This document shows positions 1 through 8,579 of a stretch of 64,000 nucleotides of DNA, piece after piece. Each line of letters begins with the position of its first letter. Within the stretch, counting starts at the first letter, position 1. The stretch lies in the NCBI GenBank assembly GCA_026392415.1, contig JAPLCC010000001.1, forward strand, positions 43,083 to 107,082, given 5' to 3'. A program made the position numbers and the translations under genes. The notes under the pieces were generated by a model. The model saw only the letters and a list, made by a program, of their open reading frames with translations, had not been told where the DNA came from and did no database searches. Source of the stretch: Propionibacteriales bacterium (GTDB taxonomy: Bacteria > Actinomycetota > Actinomycetes > Propionibacteriales > Nocardioidaceae).

Positions 1-1
1 T

Positions 2-526
2 CGCTTCGTCAGCGCACCGGCGCGGGTCTTCGACGACCAGCACGACTTCCTCGCTGCCTTCGGCGCCGGGGACCTCGACGGCCACGACCTCGTCGCGGTG
101 ATCCGCTACCAGGGGCCTGCGGCCAACGGAATGCCCGAGCTGCACAAGCTGACGCCCGCACTCGGCGTACTCCAGGACCGCGGGCAGAAGGTCGCGATCG
201 TCACCGACGGCCGGATGTCAGGGGCCTCGGGCAAGGTCCCCGCCGCCATCCATGTCACGCCGGAAGCCGCACTCGGCGGTCCGCTCTCCCGCGTGCAGGA
301 CGGCGACCTGATCACGCTGGACTCGACTGCCGGGACGCTGACCATCGAGGCCGACCTCGCCCACCGTCCCCCGGCGGGACGGGCCCCCTCGGGCGAGGAG
401 TGGGCCGGCACCGGCCGAGAGCTCTTCGCGGTCTTCCGCAGCACCGTGGGCCCGGCCGATGAAGGCGCATCGATCTTCCCGGCACCCGCCGCCGCCGACC
501 TGGAGGTCCGTCTTGTCCACTCCTGA
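2..526 (+). CDS. edd: Phosphogluconate dehydratase, C-terminal part (5' end outside window)
   Basis: C-terminal 174 residues of 6-phosphogluconate dehydratase, the Entner-Doudoroff enzyme that converts 6-phosphogluconate to 2-keto-3-deoxy-6-phosphogluconate (KDPG). The frame is open from base 2. It carries conserved IlvD/Edd blocks such as [31 protein letters not shown] and HVTPEA; the TDGRMSG block belongs to the C-terminal swivelling domain. The cluster-binding cysteines would lie upstream of the window. The 3' end overlaps the start of eda by 14 bp, so the two successive pathway steps are translationally linked. IlvD is the main alternative, but the eda neighbour and the [10 protein letters not shown] spacing favour Edd. 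Confidence 0.93.
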   Translation, partial: RFVSAPARVFDDQHDFLAAFGAGDLDGHDLVAVIRYQGPAANGMPELHKLTPALGVLQDRGQKVAIVTDGRMSGASGKVPAAIHVTPEAALGGPLSRVQDGDLITLDSTAGTLTIEADLAHRPPAGRAPSGEEWAGTGRELFAVFRSTVGPADEGASIFPAPAAADLEVRLVHS

Positions 527-1136
527 GAGCGTCCTCGACGTCGTGCCCGTCATGCCCGTCGTCGTCATCGATGACCTCGCCACGGCCGTTCCGGTGGCCC
601 GGGCACTCGTCGCCGGCGGACTGCCAGCGATCGAGCTGACCCTGCGCACCCCGGTCGCGCTCGACGCGCTGCGCGCAATCGCCGCCGAGGTGCCCGAGAT
701 CCTGCTCGGCGCCGGCACCATCACGACGCCCGCGCAGGCCATGGCCGCCGTCGAAGCCGGCGCCCGGTTCCTGGTCTCCCCGGGCCTGACCCCCGACCTG
801 CTCACCGCGATGCGCGAGACGGGACTGCCCTTCCTGCCCGGCACGTCGACCGTCTCCGAAGTCATGCGGGTGCTCGACGCCGGGATCACCGAGATGAAGT
901 TCTTCCCCGCAGAGGCGGCCGGTGGGACGGCGTACCTGAAGTCAGTGGCGGGACCTCTGCCCCGGGCGCGCTTCTGCCCGACCGGCGGGATCACCCCCGC
1001 CTCGGCGCCGACCTACCTCGGTCTGTCGAACGTCGGCTGCGTCGGTGGCAGCTGGATCACCCCCGCCGACGCGGTCGCGGCCGGTGACTGGGAGCGGATC
1101 AGCAAGCTCGCCGCGGAAGCGGCCACGCTCGCCTGA
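513..1136 (+). CDS. eda: KDPG aldolase (2-dehydro-3-deoxyphosphogluconate aldolase)
   Basis: Cytosolic class I aldolase that splits KDPG into pyruvate and glyceraldehyde-3-phosphate, completing the Entner-Doudoroff pathway begun by the upstream edd. I chose the TTG at 513 (207 aa) because GGAGG lies at 502-506 and the family N-terminus begins there; the upstream ATG at 459 would add an unrelated arginine-rich tail. Visible active-site features are the general-base Glu41 in AIELTLRTP, the Schiff-base Lys129 in EMKFFPAE, and the phosphate-binding CPTGGI segment. Length is normal for the family. Confidence 0.93.
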   Translation: MSTPESVLDVVPVMPVVVIDDLATAVPVARALVAGGLPAIELTLRTPVALDALRAIAAEVPEILLGAGTITTPAQAMAAVEAGARFLVSPGLTPDLLTAMRETGLPFLPGTSTVSEVMRVLDAGITEMKFFPAEAAGGTAYLKSVAGPLPRARFCPTGGITPASAPTYLGLSNVGCVGGSWITPADAVAAGDWERISKLAAEAATLA

Positions 1137-1144
1137 CTCATCGC

Positions 1145-1596
<452 letters not shown>

Positions 1597-1600
<4 letters not shown>

Positions 1601-2079
1601 GCCGAGGTGAGTCCGACGACGTCGTCGAACAGGTCACCGAAGCCGAGAGCGCGAGCCACCTCGGACAGCATCTCGTCCGGGTAGAGCTCGTCGTCGTCGA
1701 GGATCTCGGCGAGGTCCATCGCGTCGACACCGAGGTCGCTGAGCAGCTCGAGGTCACCTGCGGGTTCGGCGTCGTCCTCGTCCTCGACCAGCGGGAGACC
1801 GAGGTGCTCGACCACCGTGGCGGCCAGCTCCCACTCGGTCGCAGCGCTGACGTCGGACAACATCACGCGGGTCCGGGGACCGGACACACGGACCACGACG
1901 AAGAAGTCCTCGTCGACTGCGACCAGCCCGACAGCACCTCCGTCGCCCGGGAACCGGCGCAGCGCCGAGGCGAGCGTGTCGACGTCCACCGCGTGATCGG
2001 GGGTCAGCTCCGCAACCTGCCAGACGCCTTCCTCGCGGTAGGCGGCCAGCGCGAAGTCGACGGCGTCACTTGCGGGCAT
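1597..2079 (-). CDS. tRNA adenosine deaminase-associated protein
   Basis: A 160-aa acidic protein that in actinobacteria is regularly encoded directly upstream of tadA (the 'tRNA adenosine deaminase-associated' family). The sequence shows an alpha/beta N-terminal half and a very acidic C-terminal half ([23 protein letters not shown]). No catalytic motif is visible. Overlap with tadA by 4 bp suggests joint function, perhaps as a specificity or assembly partner; that role is inferred from synteny only. Confidence 0.8.
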
Positions 2080-2134
2080 GGCATCAGCGTGACACGGGAA
2101 CCCCCGTAGGGCCAGCGGATAGTCCGTTCAGGAC

Positions 2135-2148
2135 TAGGCTGCCCGTCA
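2135..2148 (+). promoter_or_regulatory. Probable leaderless promoter of upp (-10 TAGGCT)
   Basis: TAGGCT at 2135-2140 is followed after 7 nt by the upp ATG at 2148, with no Shine-Dalgarno. A -10 box at this distance places the transcript start on or next to the initiation codon. Confidence 0.5.
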
Positions 2149-2792
2149 TGCGCACCCAGGTGGTGGACCACCCACTCGTCGCCCACAAGCTGACCGTGCT
2201 GCGGGACCAGGAGACGGACTCACCCACGTTCCGGTCCCTCACTGACGAGCTGGTCACCCTGCTCGCCTACGAGGCCACGCGCGACGTCCGGGTCGAGCCG
2301 TGCGAGATCATCACGCCGGTCTCCCCCGCGACCGGGACCCGGCTCGCGACGCCGCGGCCCCTCGTCGTACCCATCCTGCGAGCGGGCCTCGGCATGCTCG
2401 ACGGGATGATGCGGCTGCTGCCGACCGCCGAGGTCGGCTTCCTCGGCATGGTCCGCAACGAGGAGACCCTCGAGGCCGCGACGTACGCCGAGCGGCTGCC
2501 GGACGACCTGTCCGGCCGCCAGTGCTACGTGCTCGATCCGATGCTCGCCACCGGTGGCACCCTCGCCGCAGCGATCCGCTTCCTCGTCGACCGGGGTGCC
2601 GACCACATCACCGCGGTCTGCCTGCTGGTCGCTCCCGAAGGCGTGGCCCGCCTCGAGGAGGAGCTCGCCGACCTCGCGATCCCGGTCACCGTGGTCACCG
2701 CAGCCCTCGACGAGCGCCTGAACGAGAAGGGCTACATCGTTCCCGGCCTCGGTGACGCCGGAGACCGGCTCTACGGCATCGCCGGGGGTTGA
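2148..2792 (+). CDS. upp: Uracil phosphoribosyltransferase
   Basis: Salvages uracil with PRPP to UMP. The 214-aa protein has the PRPP loop DPMLATGGT (Asp130-Thr138) and the C-terminal uracil-binding segment [17 protein letters not shown] used the ATG at 2148 because homologues begin at [10 protein letters not shown] and a -10 box sits just upstream; the in-frame ATG at 2070 would overlap the divergent neighbour. It is transcribed alone, divergently from the tadA pair. Confidence 0.95.
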   Translation: MRTQVVDHPLVAHKLTVLRDQETDSPTFRSLTDELVTLLAYEATRDVRVEPCEIITPVSPATGTRLATPRPLVVPILRAGLGMLDGMMRLLPTAEVGFLGMVRNEETLEAATYAERLPDDLSGRQCYVLDPMLATGGTLAAAIRFLVDRGADHITAVCLLVAPEGVARLEEELADLAIPVTVVTAALDERLNEKGYIVPGLGDAGDRLYGIAGG

Positions 2793-2914
2793 GTCCGCGG
2801 CCGGGGCGCAGGACACTTCGGCACTAGACGGACGTCACACGTAAGACGAGGACCTCACAGGCCAACGGCTGTGTAGGTTGAGCGGCGCTGTATCCACGAA
2901 TGGCTGGAGGCTCG

Positions 2915-4465
2915 ATGCTCATCGGCATCCCCCGCGAGTCGAAACCGGGCGAGACCCTCGTTGCGGCGACCGCGAAGACCGTATCCCAACTGACCAACCT
3001 CGGCTACGACGTCGTCGTCGAGGCTGGAGCAGGCAACGCTGCCGACCAGCCCGACTCCGCGTTCGTCGACGCCGGAGTGCGGGTCGGCACCTCGGAGGAG
3101 GTGTGGGCCGCTGACGTCGTCGTCAAGGTCAACGCGCCCTCTGCCGAGGAGATCGGGCGGCTCCGACCGGGCGCCACGATCGTGTCGATGATGGCTCCCG
3201 GCCGCAGCCCCGAGCTGCTCGAGCAGCTCCAGGGCGCCGGTGTCACGGCCCTGGCCATGGACGCCGTGCCGCGGATCTCGCGCGCCCAGTCGATGGACGT
3301 GCTGTCCTCGATGGCGAACGTCGCGGGCTACCGCGCCGTCGTCGAGTCCGCCCACGAGTTCGGCCGCATGTTCACCGGCCAGGTCACCGCCGCCGGCAAG
3401 ATCCCGCCCGCGCGGGTCTTCGTCGTCGGTGCCGGTGTCGCCGGTCTGGCCGCGATCGGTGCAGCGTCGGCGATGGGCGCCATCGTGCGCGCCTTCGACG
3501 TACGCCCCGAGGTGGCCGAACAGGTCGAGTCGATGGGCGCCCAGTTCGTCGAGGTCGACTTCGAGTCCGAGGTCTCCTCCGACGGCTACGCCAAGGAGAT
3601 GACGGCCGAGCAGGAGGCCGCCACCGCCACGATGTACGACGAGGAGGCCCGCGCGGCCGACATCGTCATCACCACCGCCCTGATCCCGGGACGCCCGGCT
3701 CCGAAGCTGCTCAGCGCGGAGACCGTCGCCGGCATGAAGAACGGTTCGGTCATCGTCGACATGGCGGCCGCAAACGGCGGCAACGCCGCCGGCACCGTCA
3801 CCGACCAGAAGGTCGTGACCGACAACGGCGTCACGATCCTCGGCTACACCGACCTCGCCGGCCGTCTGGCCGCCCAGACCTCGCAGTTGTACGGCACGAA
3901 CATCGTGAACCTGCTCAAGCTGCTGACCCCGGAGAAGGACGGCGTCCTGACGCTCGACTTCGACGACGTCGTCCAGCGCGGCATCACCGTCGTCGACGGT
4001 CGGGACGGCGAGGCTGCACAGATCACGTGGCCGCCGCCGGCCGTCCAGGTCTCGGCTGCCCCGGCCGCAGCTCCGGTGGCCGCAGCTCCGGCGAAGGAGC
4101 AGAAGGCTCCGATGTCGGCGGGCGCGAAGGTCGGCCTGGTGCTGGGTGCGATCGGCCTGTTCTGGCTGGTCAACGCCCTCGCCCCGACCGACGACCTGCG
4201 CCGTCACTTCACGGTCCTGATGCTCTCGATCGTGATCGGCTACTACGTCATCGGCAAGGTCGCGCACGCGCTGCACACGCCGCTGATGTCGGTCACCAAC
4301 GCCATCTCCGGCGTGGTGGTCGTGGGTGCCCTCGTCCAGGTCGCGAGCGACGACAAGTTGATCGTGGGCCTCTCGGCGGCAGCGATCCTGCTCGCGTCGA
4401 TCAACATCTTCGGTGGCTTCGCAGTCACGCGGCGCATGCTCGCCATGTTCAGCAAGGGAGCCTGA
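2915..4465 (+). CDS. pntA: NAD(P) transhydrogenase subunit alpha
   Basis: Alpha subunit (516 aa) of the proton-translocating transhydrogenase that couples hydride transfer between NAD(H) and NADP(H) to the proton gradient. The N-terminal domain I (about 1-375) begins MLIGIPRE and carries the Rossmann motif [15 protein letters not shown]. An Ala/Pro-rich linker follows, then a C-terminal membrane part with about four helices ([20 protein letters not shown] onward). This is the E. coli-type fused layout. The ATG at 2915 was preferred to the one at 2900 because GGCTGGAGG ends 4 nt before it. pntB follows after 3 bp. Confidence 0.93.
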   Translation: MLIGIPRESKPGETLVAATAKTVSQLTNLGYDVVVEAGAGNAADQPDSAFVDAGVRVGTSEEVWAADVVVKVNAPSAEEIGRLRPGATIVSMMAPGRSPELLEQLQGAGVTALAMDAVPRISRAQSMDVLSSMANVAGYRAVVESAHEFGRMFTGQVTAAGKIPPARVFVVGAGVAGLAAIGAASAMGAIVRAFDVRPEVAEQVESMGAQFVEVDFESEVSSDGYAKEMTAEQEAATATMYDEEARAADIVITTALIPGRPAPKLLSAETVAGMKNGSVIVDMAAANGGNAAGTVTDQKVVTDNGVTILGYTDLAGRLAAQTSQLYGTNIVNLLKLLTPEKDGVLTLDFDDVVQRGITVVDGRDGEAAQITWPPPAVQVSAAPAAAPVAAAPAKEQKAPMSAGAKVGLVLGAIGLFWLVNALAPTDDLRRHFTVLMLSIVIGYYVIGKVAHALHTPLMSVTNAISGVVVVGALVQVASDDKLIVGLSAAAILLASINIFGGFAVTRRMLAMFSKGA

Positions 4466-4468
4466 TCC

Positions 4469-5886
4469 GTGGACATCCTCTCCATCACTGGCGCGGCGTA
4501 CATCGTCGCCGCACTGTTGTTCATCCTCTCCCTGGCGGGACTTTCGACGCACGCGTCGGCAAAGAACGGCCTGACCTACGGCATGACCGGTATGGCCGTC
4601 GCCCTGGCCGCGACCGTCGCCGCAACCGTTGACGCAAGTGACGGTCTCGACGACCGCGCCCTGGTGATCGGCCTGCTGGTCGCCGCCGTCGTGATCGGCG
4701 CGGTGATCGGTCTGTGGCGTGCGCGCATCGTCGAGATGACCGGCATGCCCGAGCTCATCGCGGCCCTGCACTCCTTCGTGGGTCTGGCCGCCGTACTCAT
4801 CGGCGTCAACGGCCACCTCGAGGGCTCGCACTACGCGATGGACAGCCTCAACAACATCCACGAGGCCGAGGTCTCGATCGGCATCTTCATCGGTGCGGTC
4901 ACCTTCACCGGCTCGATCGTGGCCAACCTGAAGTTGTCGGCGAAGATGAACTCTGCGCCGCTGATGCTGCCGGGCAAGAACCTCATCAACGTCGGCTCAC
5001 TGGTCGCCTTCGCGATCCTGACCGTGGTCTACGTCGCCGTCGAGGAGGGCACCGGCCAGGACATCATCCTCGCCGTCCTCACCATCCTTGCCCTCGCGCT
5101 GGGCTGGCACCTGGTCGCCTCCATCGGTGGCGGCGACATGCCGGTCGTGGTCTCGATGCTCAACTCGTACTCCGGTTGGGCCGCAGCTGCCTCGGGCTTC
5201 CTGCTCGGCAACGACCTGCTGATCGTGACCGGCGCGCTGGTCGGGTCCTCCGGTGCCTACCTGTCCTACATCATGTGCAAGGCGATGAACCGCTCGTTCA
5301 TCTCCCTCATCGCGGGCGGCTTCGGCATCGCCGCTCCCGCCGGTGAGGACAAGGACTACGGCGAGCACCGCGAGATCCAGGCCGACGCCGTCGCCGAGCT
5401 CCTGTCCGGCGCATCCACGGTCGTGATCACCCCGGGTTACGGCATGGCCGTCGCCAGACGACGTACCCGGTCGCCGACCTGACCGCGAAGCTGCGGGCCA
5501 AGGGCATCACCGTCCGCTTCGGCATCCACCCCGTCGCGGGCCGTCTGCCGGGCCACATGAACGTGCTGCTCGCCGAGGCCAAGCTGCCCTACGACATCGT
5601 GCTCGAGATGGACGAGATCAACGACGACTTCGCCGACACCGACGTCGTCCTGGTCATCGGCGCCAACGACACCGTCAACCCCGCGGCCAACGAGGACCCG
5701 ACCTCCCCGATCGCCGGCATGCCGGTGCTCGAGGTCTGGAACGCCAAGGACGTCATCGTGTTCAAGCGCTCCATGGCCGCCGGCTACGCCGGTGTCCAGA
5801 ACCCGCTCTTCTTCCGCGAGAACAGCCAGATGCTGTTCGGTGACGCGAAGGACCGGGTCGAGGACATCGTGCGGGCGCTCGGCTGA
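4469..5886 (+). CDS. pntB: NAD(P) transhydrogenase subunit beta, interrupted by a -1 frameshift
   Basis: Beta subunit: a multi-helix membrane domain II followed by the NADP(H)-binding domain III. Translation from the GTG at 4469 (AAGGGAG upstream) is canonical as far as [10 protein letters not shown] and then leaves frame, stopping at 5482 (337 aa). The missing domain III continues in another frame with [20 protein letters not shown] and [20 protein letters not shown] to 5886. Restoring one C in the run at 5454-5455 (GTCGCC to GTCGCCC) gives [16 protein letters not shown] and an unbroken protein of about 472 aa, the family's usual length. Either a homopolymer read error or a recent inactivating mutation; with no other damage, an error seems likelier. 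Confidence 0.9.
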
Positions 5887-5901
5887 TCGAGCCCGCTCCC
5901 T

Positions 5902-6001
5902 TGTAACTCGGTGTTCGTGCATCCACCACGGACTCGTGACCAGTCATGAGTCCGTGGTGGATGCCGTTTTGCCGTGGCAGTGGCCCGAACACCGAGTTAC
6001 A
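5902..6001. repeat. 100-bp MITE-like nested inverted repeat
   Basis: A 16-bp perfect terminal inverted repeat (TGTAACTCGGTGTTCG at 5902-5917, its complement at 5986-6001) encloses a 17-bp perfect inner inverted repeat (GCATCCACCACGGACTC at 5919-5935, complement at 5948-5964). The inner stem extends by 4 more pairs across a G-T to a 2-base loop. It sits between the convergent ends of pntB and thpR. I see no clear target-site duplication. It could be a small non-autonomous mobile element, or a bidirectional terminator built from one. Confidence 0.7.
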
Positions 6002-6015
6002 TGAAGCGTCGAGCG

Positions 6016-6570
6016 TCAGCCGAACTCGATCTCGGCGAGCGTCTCGTAGCGGGGAGTACGCCGCGGTCCCTCGCCCAGGTGCGAGGCGATGACGGCGACG
6101 GACGAGAATGACCAGGCGGGGCCCTCGTAGGTCTCGAGCAGGCGCACCCAGTTGGTCATCTCGACCTTCGGTCCGCCGGTGCGGGCGACCGTGAGGTGGG
6201 GCCGGAAGCGCTGCCCGTCGACCTCGATGCCGCTGACCACAGCCGCGTTGCGGCTCCGCACCGCGGCGGTCGTGAGGGAGTCGTCCGCAAGGACCCCGGT
6301 CGCGAGGACCCTGCCCTCGGCGACATTCGGGAACACGACGGCGCCCGCCAGCCGGATCGGGGTCGCGGGAAGTCCTTCGAGGGAGTCGGACAGCCGGTCG
6401 GCGTACTCCTCGATGCGGTGGGCGGGGACGTCGCCCATGAAGGCCAGCGTGACGTGGAAGTGCTCGACGCGGGTCCAGCGAAAGTCCGCCGCTTCCCGGC
6501 GCGGATCGAGGAATGCGTCGAGATGCTCGGCCACGTCGAGGGGCGGCACAACGGCCGCGAACAGCCTCAT
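6016..6570 (-). CDS. thpR: RNA 2',3'-cyclic phosphodiesterase (2H family)
   Basis: 184-aa member of the LigT/ThpR 2H phosphoesterases, which hydrolyse 2',3'-cyclic phosphate termini in RNA. Both catalytic H-x-T motifs are present: His39-Val-Thr41 in HVTLAFMG and His125-Leu-Thr127 in HLTVAR. The start MRLFAAVVPP at 6570 fits the family; its ATG shares one base with the stop of the upstream transporter gene (TGATG), so they form an operon. Nothing in the sequence links the two functions. Confidence 0.88.
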   Translation of the reverse strand: MRLFAAVVPPLDVAEHLDAFLDPRREAADFRWTRVEHFHVTLAFMGDVPAHRIEEYADRLSDSLEGLPATPIRLAGAVVFPNVAEGRVLATGVLADDSLTTAAVRSRNAAVVSGIEVDGQRFRPHLTVARTGGPKVEMTNWVRLLETYEGPAWSFSSVAVIASHLGEGPRRTPRYETLAEIEFG

Positions 6571-7304
6571 CAGACCTGCGTGCCGACCAACTGGCCGATG
6601 CCGTAGGTGACCGCCATGGCGAGCAGACCGCCCGCAATGTTGCGCACCACGGCCATGCGCGCCCCGCCGTAGCCGAACCGTGCGCTCGCCCATCCGGTCA
6701 GGGCGAGTGCCGCCACCACAGCGACCACGGTGACCGCGACCCGGAGTTCCTCGGAGGCGAGCAGGATCGTGAGCAACGGCAGCAACGCTCCGAGCGTGAA
6801 GGCCACCATCGACACGATGGCGGCCTTCCACGGGCTGGTGAGGTCGTCGGGGTCGATGCCGAGCTCGACCTCCGCGTGTGCAGCCAGCGCATCCTTCTCG
6901 GTGAGCTGTTTGGCCACCTCGAGTGCGAGGTCCGGCTCGAGACCCTTGTCGACGTACAGCCCAGCCAGCTCGGCGAGCTCGTCCTCCGGGTCCTCCTGCA
7001 GCTCGCGGCGTTCCTTGGCGAGCAGCGCTTCCTCGGAGTCACGCTGGGTGCTCACCGAGACGTACTCGCCGGCGGCCATGCTCATCGCGCCAGCCGCGAG
7101 ACCGGCGATACCCGCGACCAGAATGGCGGTCCGGTCGGTGGTGGCACCGGCCACGCCCAGCACGATGCCAGCCGTCGACACGATGCCGTCGTTGGCTCCG
7201 AGCACCCCCGCCCGCAGCCAGTTGAGCCGGTCGTTGAACCCCGCCTCGTGCGGCTCGTCGTCGTGGGGACCGATCTCCTCTGCTACCTCCGTGTTCGCGC
7301 TCAC
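6570..7304 (-). CDS. VIT1/CCC1-family metal transporter
   Basis: 244-aa membrane protein of the VIT family, whose plant and yeast members move Fe2+/Mn2+. It opens with NWLRAGVLGANDGIVSTAGIVLGVAG, the family's first helix with conserved Gly and Asp, followed by MSMAAGEYVSVSTQRD. A charged cytoplasmic region (about 88-150; many Glu/Asp) that could bind metal separates these from three C-terminal helices. GTG start. Metal specificity cannot be told from the sequence. Confidence 0.85.
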   Translation of the reverse strand: MSANTEVAEEIGPHDDEPHEAGFNDRLNWLRAGVLGANDGIVSTAGIVLGVAGATTDRTAILVAGIAGLAAGAMSMAAGEYVSVSTQRDSEEALLAKERRELQEDPEDELAELAGLYVDKGLEPDLALEVAKQLTEKDALAAHAEVELGIDPDDLTSPWKAAIVSMVAFTLGALLPLLTILLASEELRVAVTVVAVVAALALTGWASARFGYGGARMAVVRNIAGGLLAMAVTYGIGQLVGTQV

Positions 7305-7361
7305 CCCTGCATGATCCCCGATCTCGCGGATCTCATGCGACCGGATTGCCGGGGTACGCGC

Positions 7362-8507
7362 TCAGAGGCCGAGGTCGCGGCCGATGAGCTCCTTCATGAT
7401 CTCGTTGCTCCCGGCCCAGATCTTGGTGACCCGGGCATCGCGCCAGGCGCGGGCCACGCGGTACTCGTTCATGAAGCCGTAGCCACCGTGCAGCTGGACA
7501 CAGGCGTCGAGCACCTCGCTCTGGGCCTGGCTGGACCACCACTTCGCCTTGGAGGCGTCGATGGCGGTGAGCTCACCCTTGCTGTGCGCAAGGACGCACT
7601 TGTCGATGTACGCCTCGGCGACCTCGATCTGCGTGAAGAGCTCGGCGAGCAGGAACTTGTTGCTCTGGAACTTGCCGATCGACTGGCCGAAGGCGTGGCG
7701 GTCCTTGGTGTACTGCAACGTCTCGATGAGGATCTGCTTGGCCTGCGCCACGTTGGCGACGGCGCAGCCGAGCCGCTCCTGCGGCAGCTTCTGCATCATG
7801 TGGATGAAGCCCATGTTGAGCTCACCGATGATCTCGGCGTCGGTCACCCGGACGTTCTCGAAGAACAGCTCGGCGGTGTCGGACTCCTCCATGCCGACCT
7901 TGTCGAGCTTGCGGCCGCGGGAGAATCCTTCCTTGGTCGCCTCGATGCCGAACAGCGTGATGCCCTTCGGGCCGCGCTCGGGGTCGGTGCGCACGGCGGT
8001 GACGAACAGGTCGCCGGAGTAGCCGTTGGTGATGAACGTCTTCGAGCCGTTGATGATCCACTCGTCGCCGTCGCGCACCGCGGTCGACTTCAGGTTCGCG
8101 AGGTCGGAGCCGCCCGACGGCTCGGTCATGCCGATGCCGAGCAGGATCTCGCCGGAGACGACACCGGGGAGCCACCGCTCCTTCTGCTCCTCGGTGCCGA
8201 GCTCGACGATGTACGGCGCCGTGATGTCGGCGTGGATGCCGTGGCAGGTGGGGTACGCCGCACCGACCTTGGCGAGCTCCTCCTGGAGCACGGCGTTGAA
8301 CCGGAAGTCGCCGGCCTCGGCGCCGCCGTACTGCTCGGGGACCTCGAGGCCGAGCAGGCCCTGCTTGCCGGCCTCCAGCCAGAACTCCCGCGGCAACGCC
8401 TTCGCGGCGATGTGCTCCTCGGTGTGCGGCAGGACCGACCGGTCGATGAATTCCTTCACCGAGGACCGGAAGGCCTCGTGGTCCTCGTCGTAGATCTCGC
8501 GCTTCAT
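7362..8507 (-). CDS. Acyl-CoA dehydrogenase
   Basis: 381-aa FAD-dependent dehydrogenase introducing a trans-2 double bond into an acyl-CoA. Family blocks present are GIGMTEPSGGSDLANLKS, the FAD segment DRHAFGQSIGKFQ and QLHGGYGFMNEY. The short-chain-type catalytic Glu position has Ala instead (KIWAGSNEIMKE), while LPQERLG offers a Glu in the place used by isovaleryl-CoA and long-chain enzymes, so I infer that active-site type. Monocistronic; a -10 box TAGAGT (8515-8520) precedes the ATG by 7 nt. The acyl substrate is unknown. Confidence 0.87.
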   Translation of the reverse strand: MKREIYDEDHEAFRSSVKEFIDRSVLPHTEEHIAAKALPREFWLEAGKQGLLGLEVPEQYGGAEAGDFRFNAVLQEELAKVGAAYPTCHGIHADITAPYIVELGTEEQKERWLPGVVSGEILLGIGMTEPSGGSDLANLKSTAVRDGDEWIINGSKTFITNGYSGDLFVTAVRTDPERGPKGITLFGIEATKEGFSRGRKLDKVGMEESDTAELFFENVRVTDAEIIGELNMGFIHMMQKLPQERLGCAVANVAQAKQILIETLQYTKDRHAFGQSIGKFQSNKFLLAELFTQIEVAEAYIDKCVLAHSKGELTAIDASKAKWWSSQAQSEVLDACVQLHGGYGFMNEYRVARAWRDARVTKIWAGSNEIMKELIGRDLGL

Positions 8508-8520
8508 GGACCCGACTCTA
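8508..8520 (-). promoter_or_regulatory. Probable leaderless promoter of the acyl-CoA dehydrogenase
   Basis: On the minus strand TAGAGT (8520-8515), 7 nt, then ATG at 8507; no Shine-Dalgarno. Confidence 0.5.
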
Positions 8521-8579
8521 CTGGTGGGTCACATGTGTCGTCGTTGGTGCCGGGCACAACATTCGACCCTGCACGCTGG

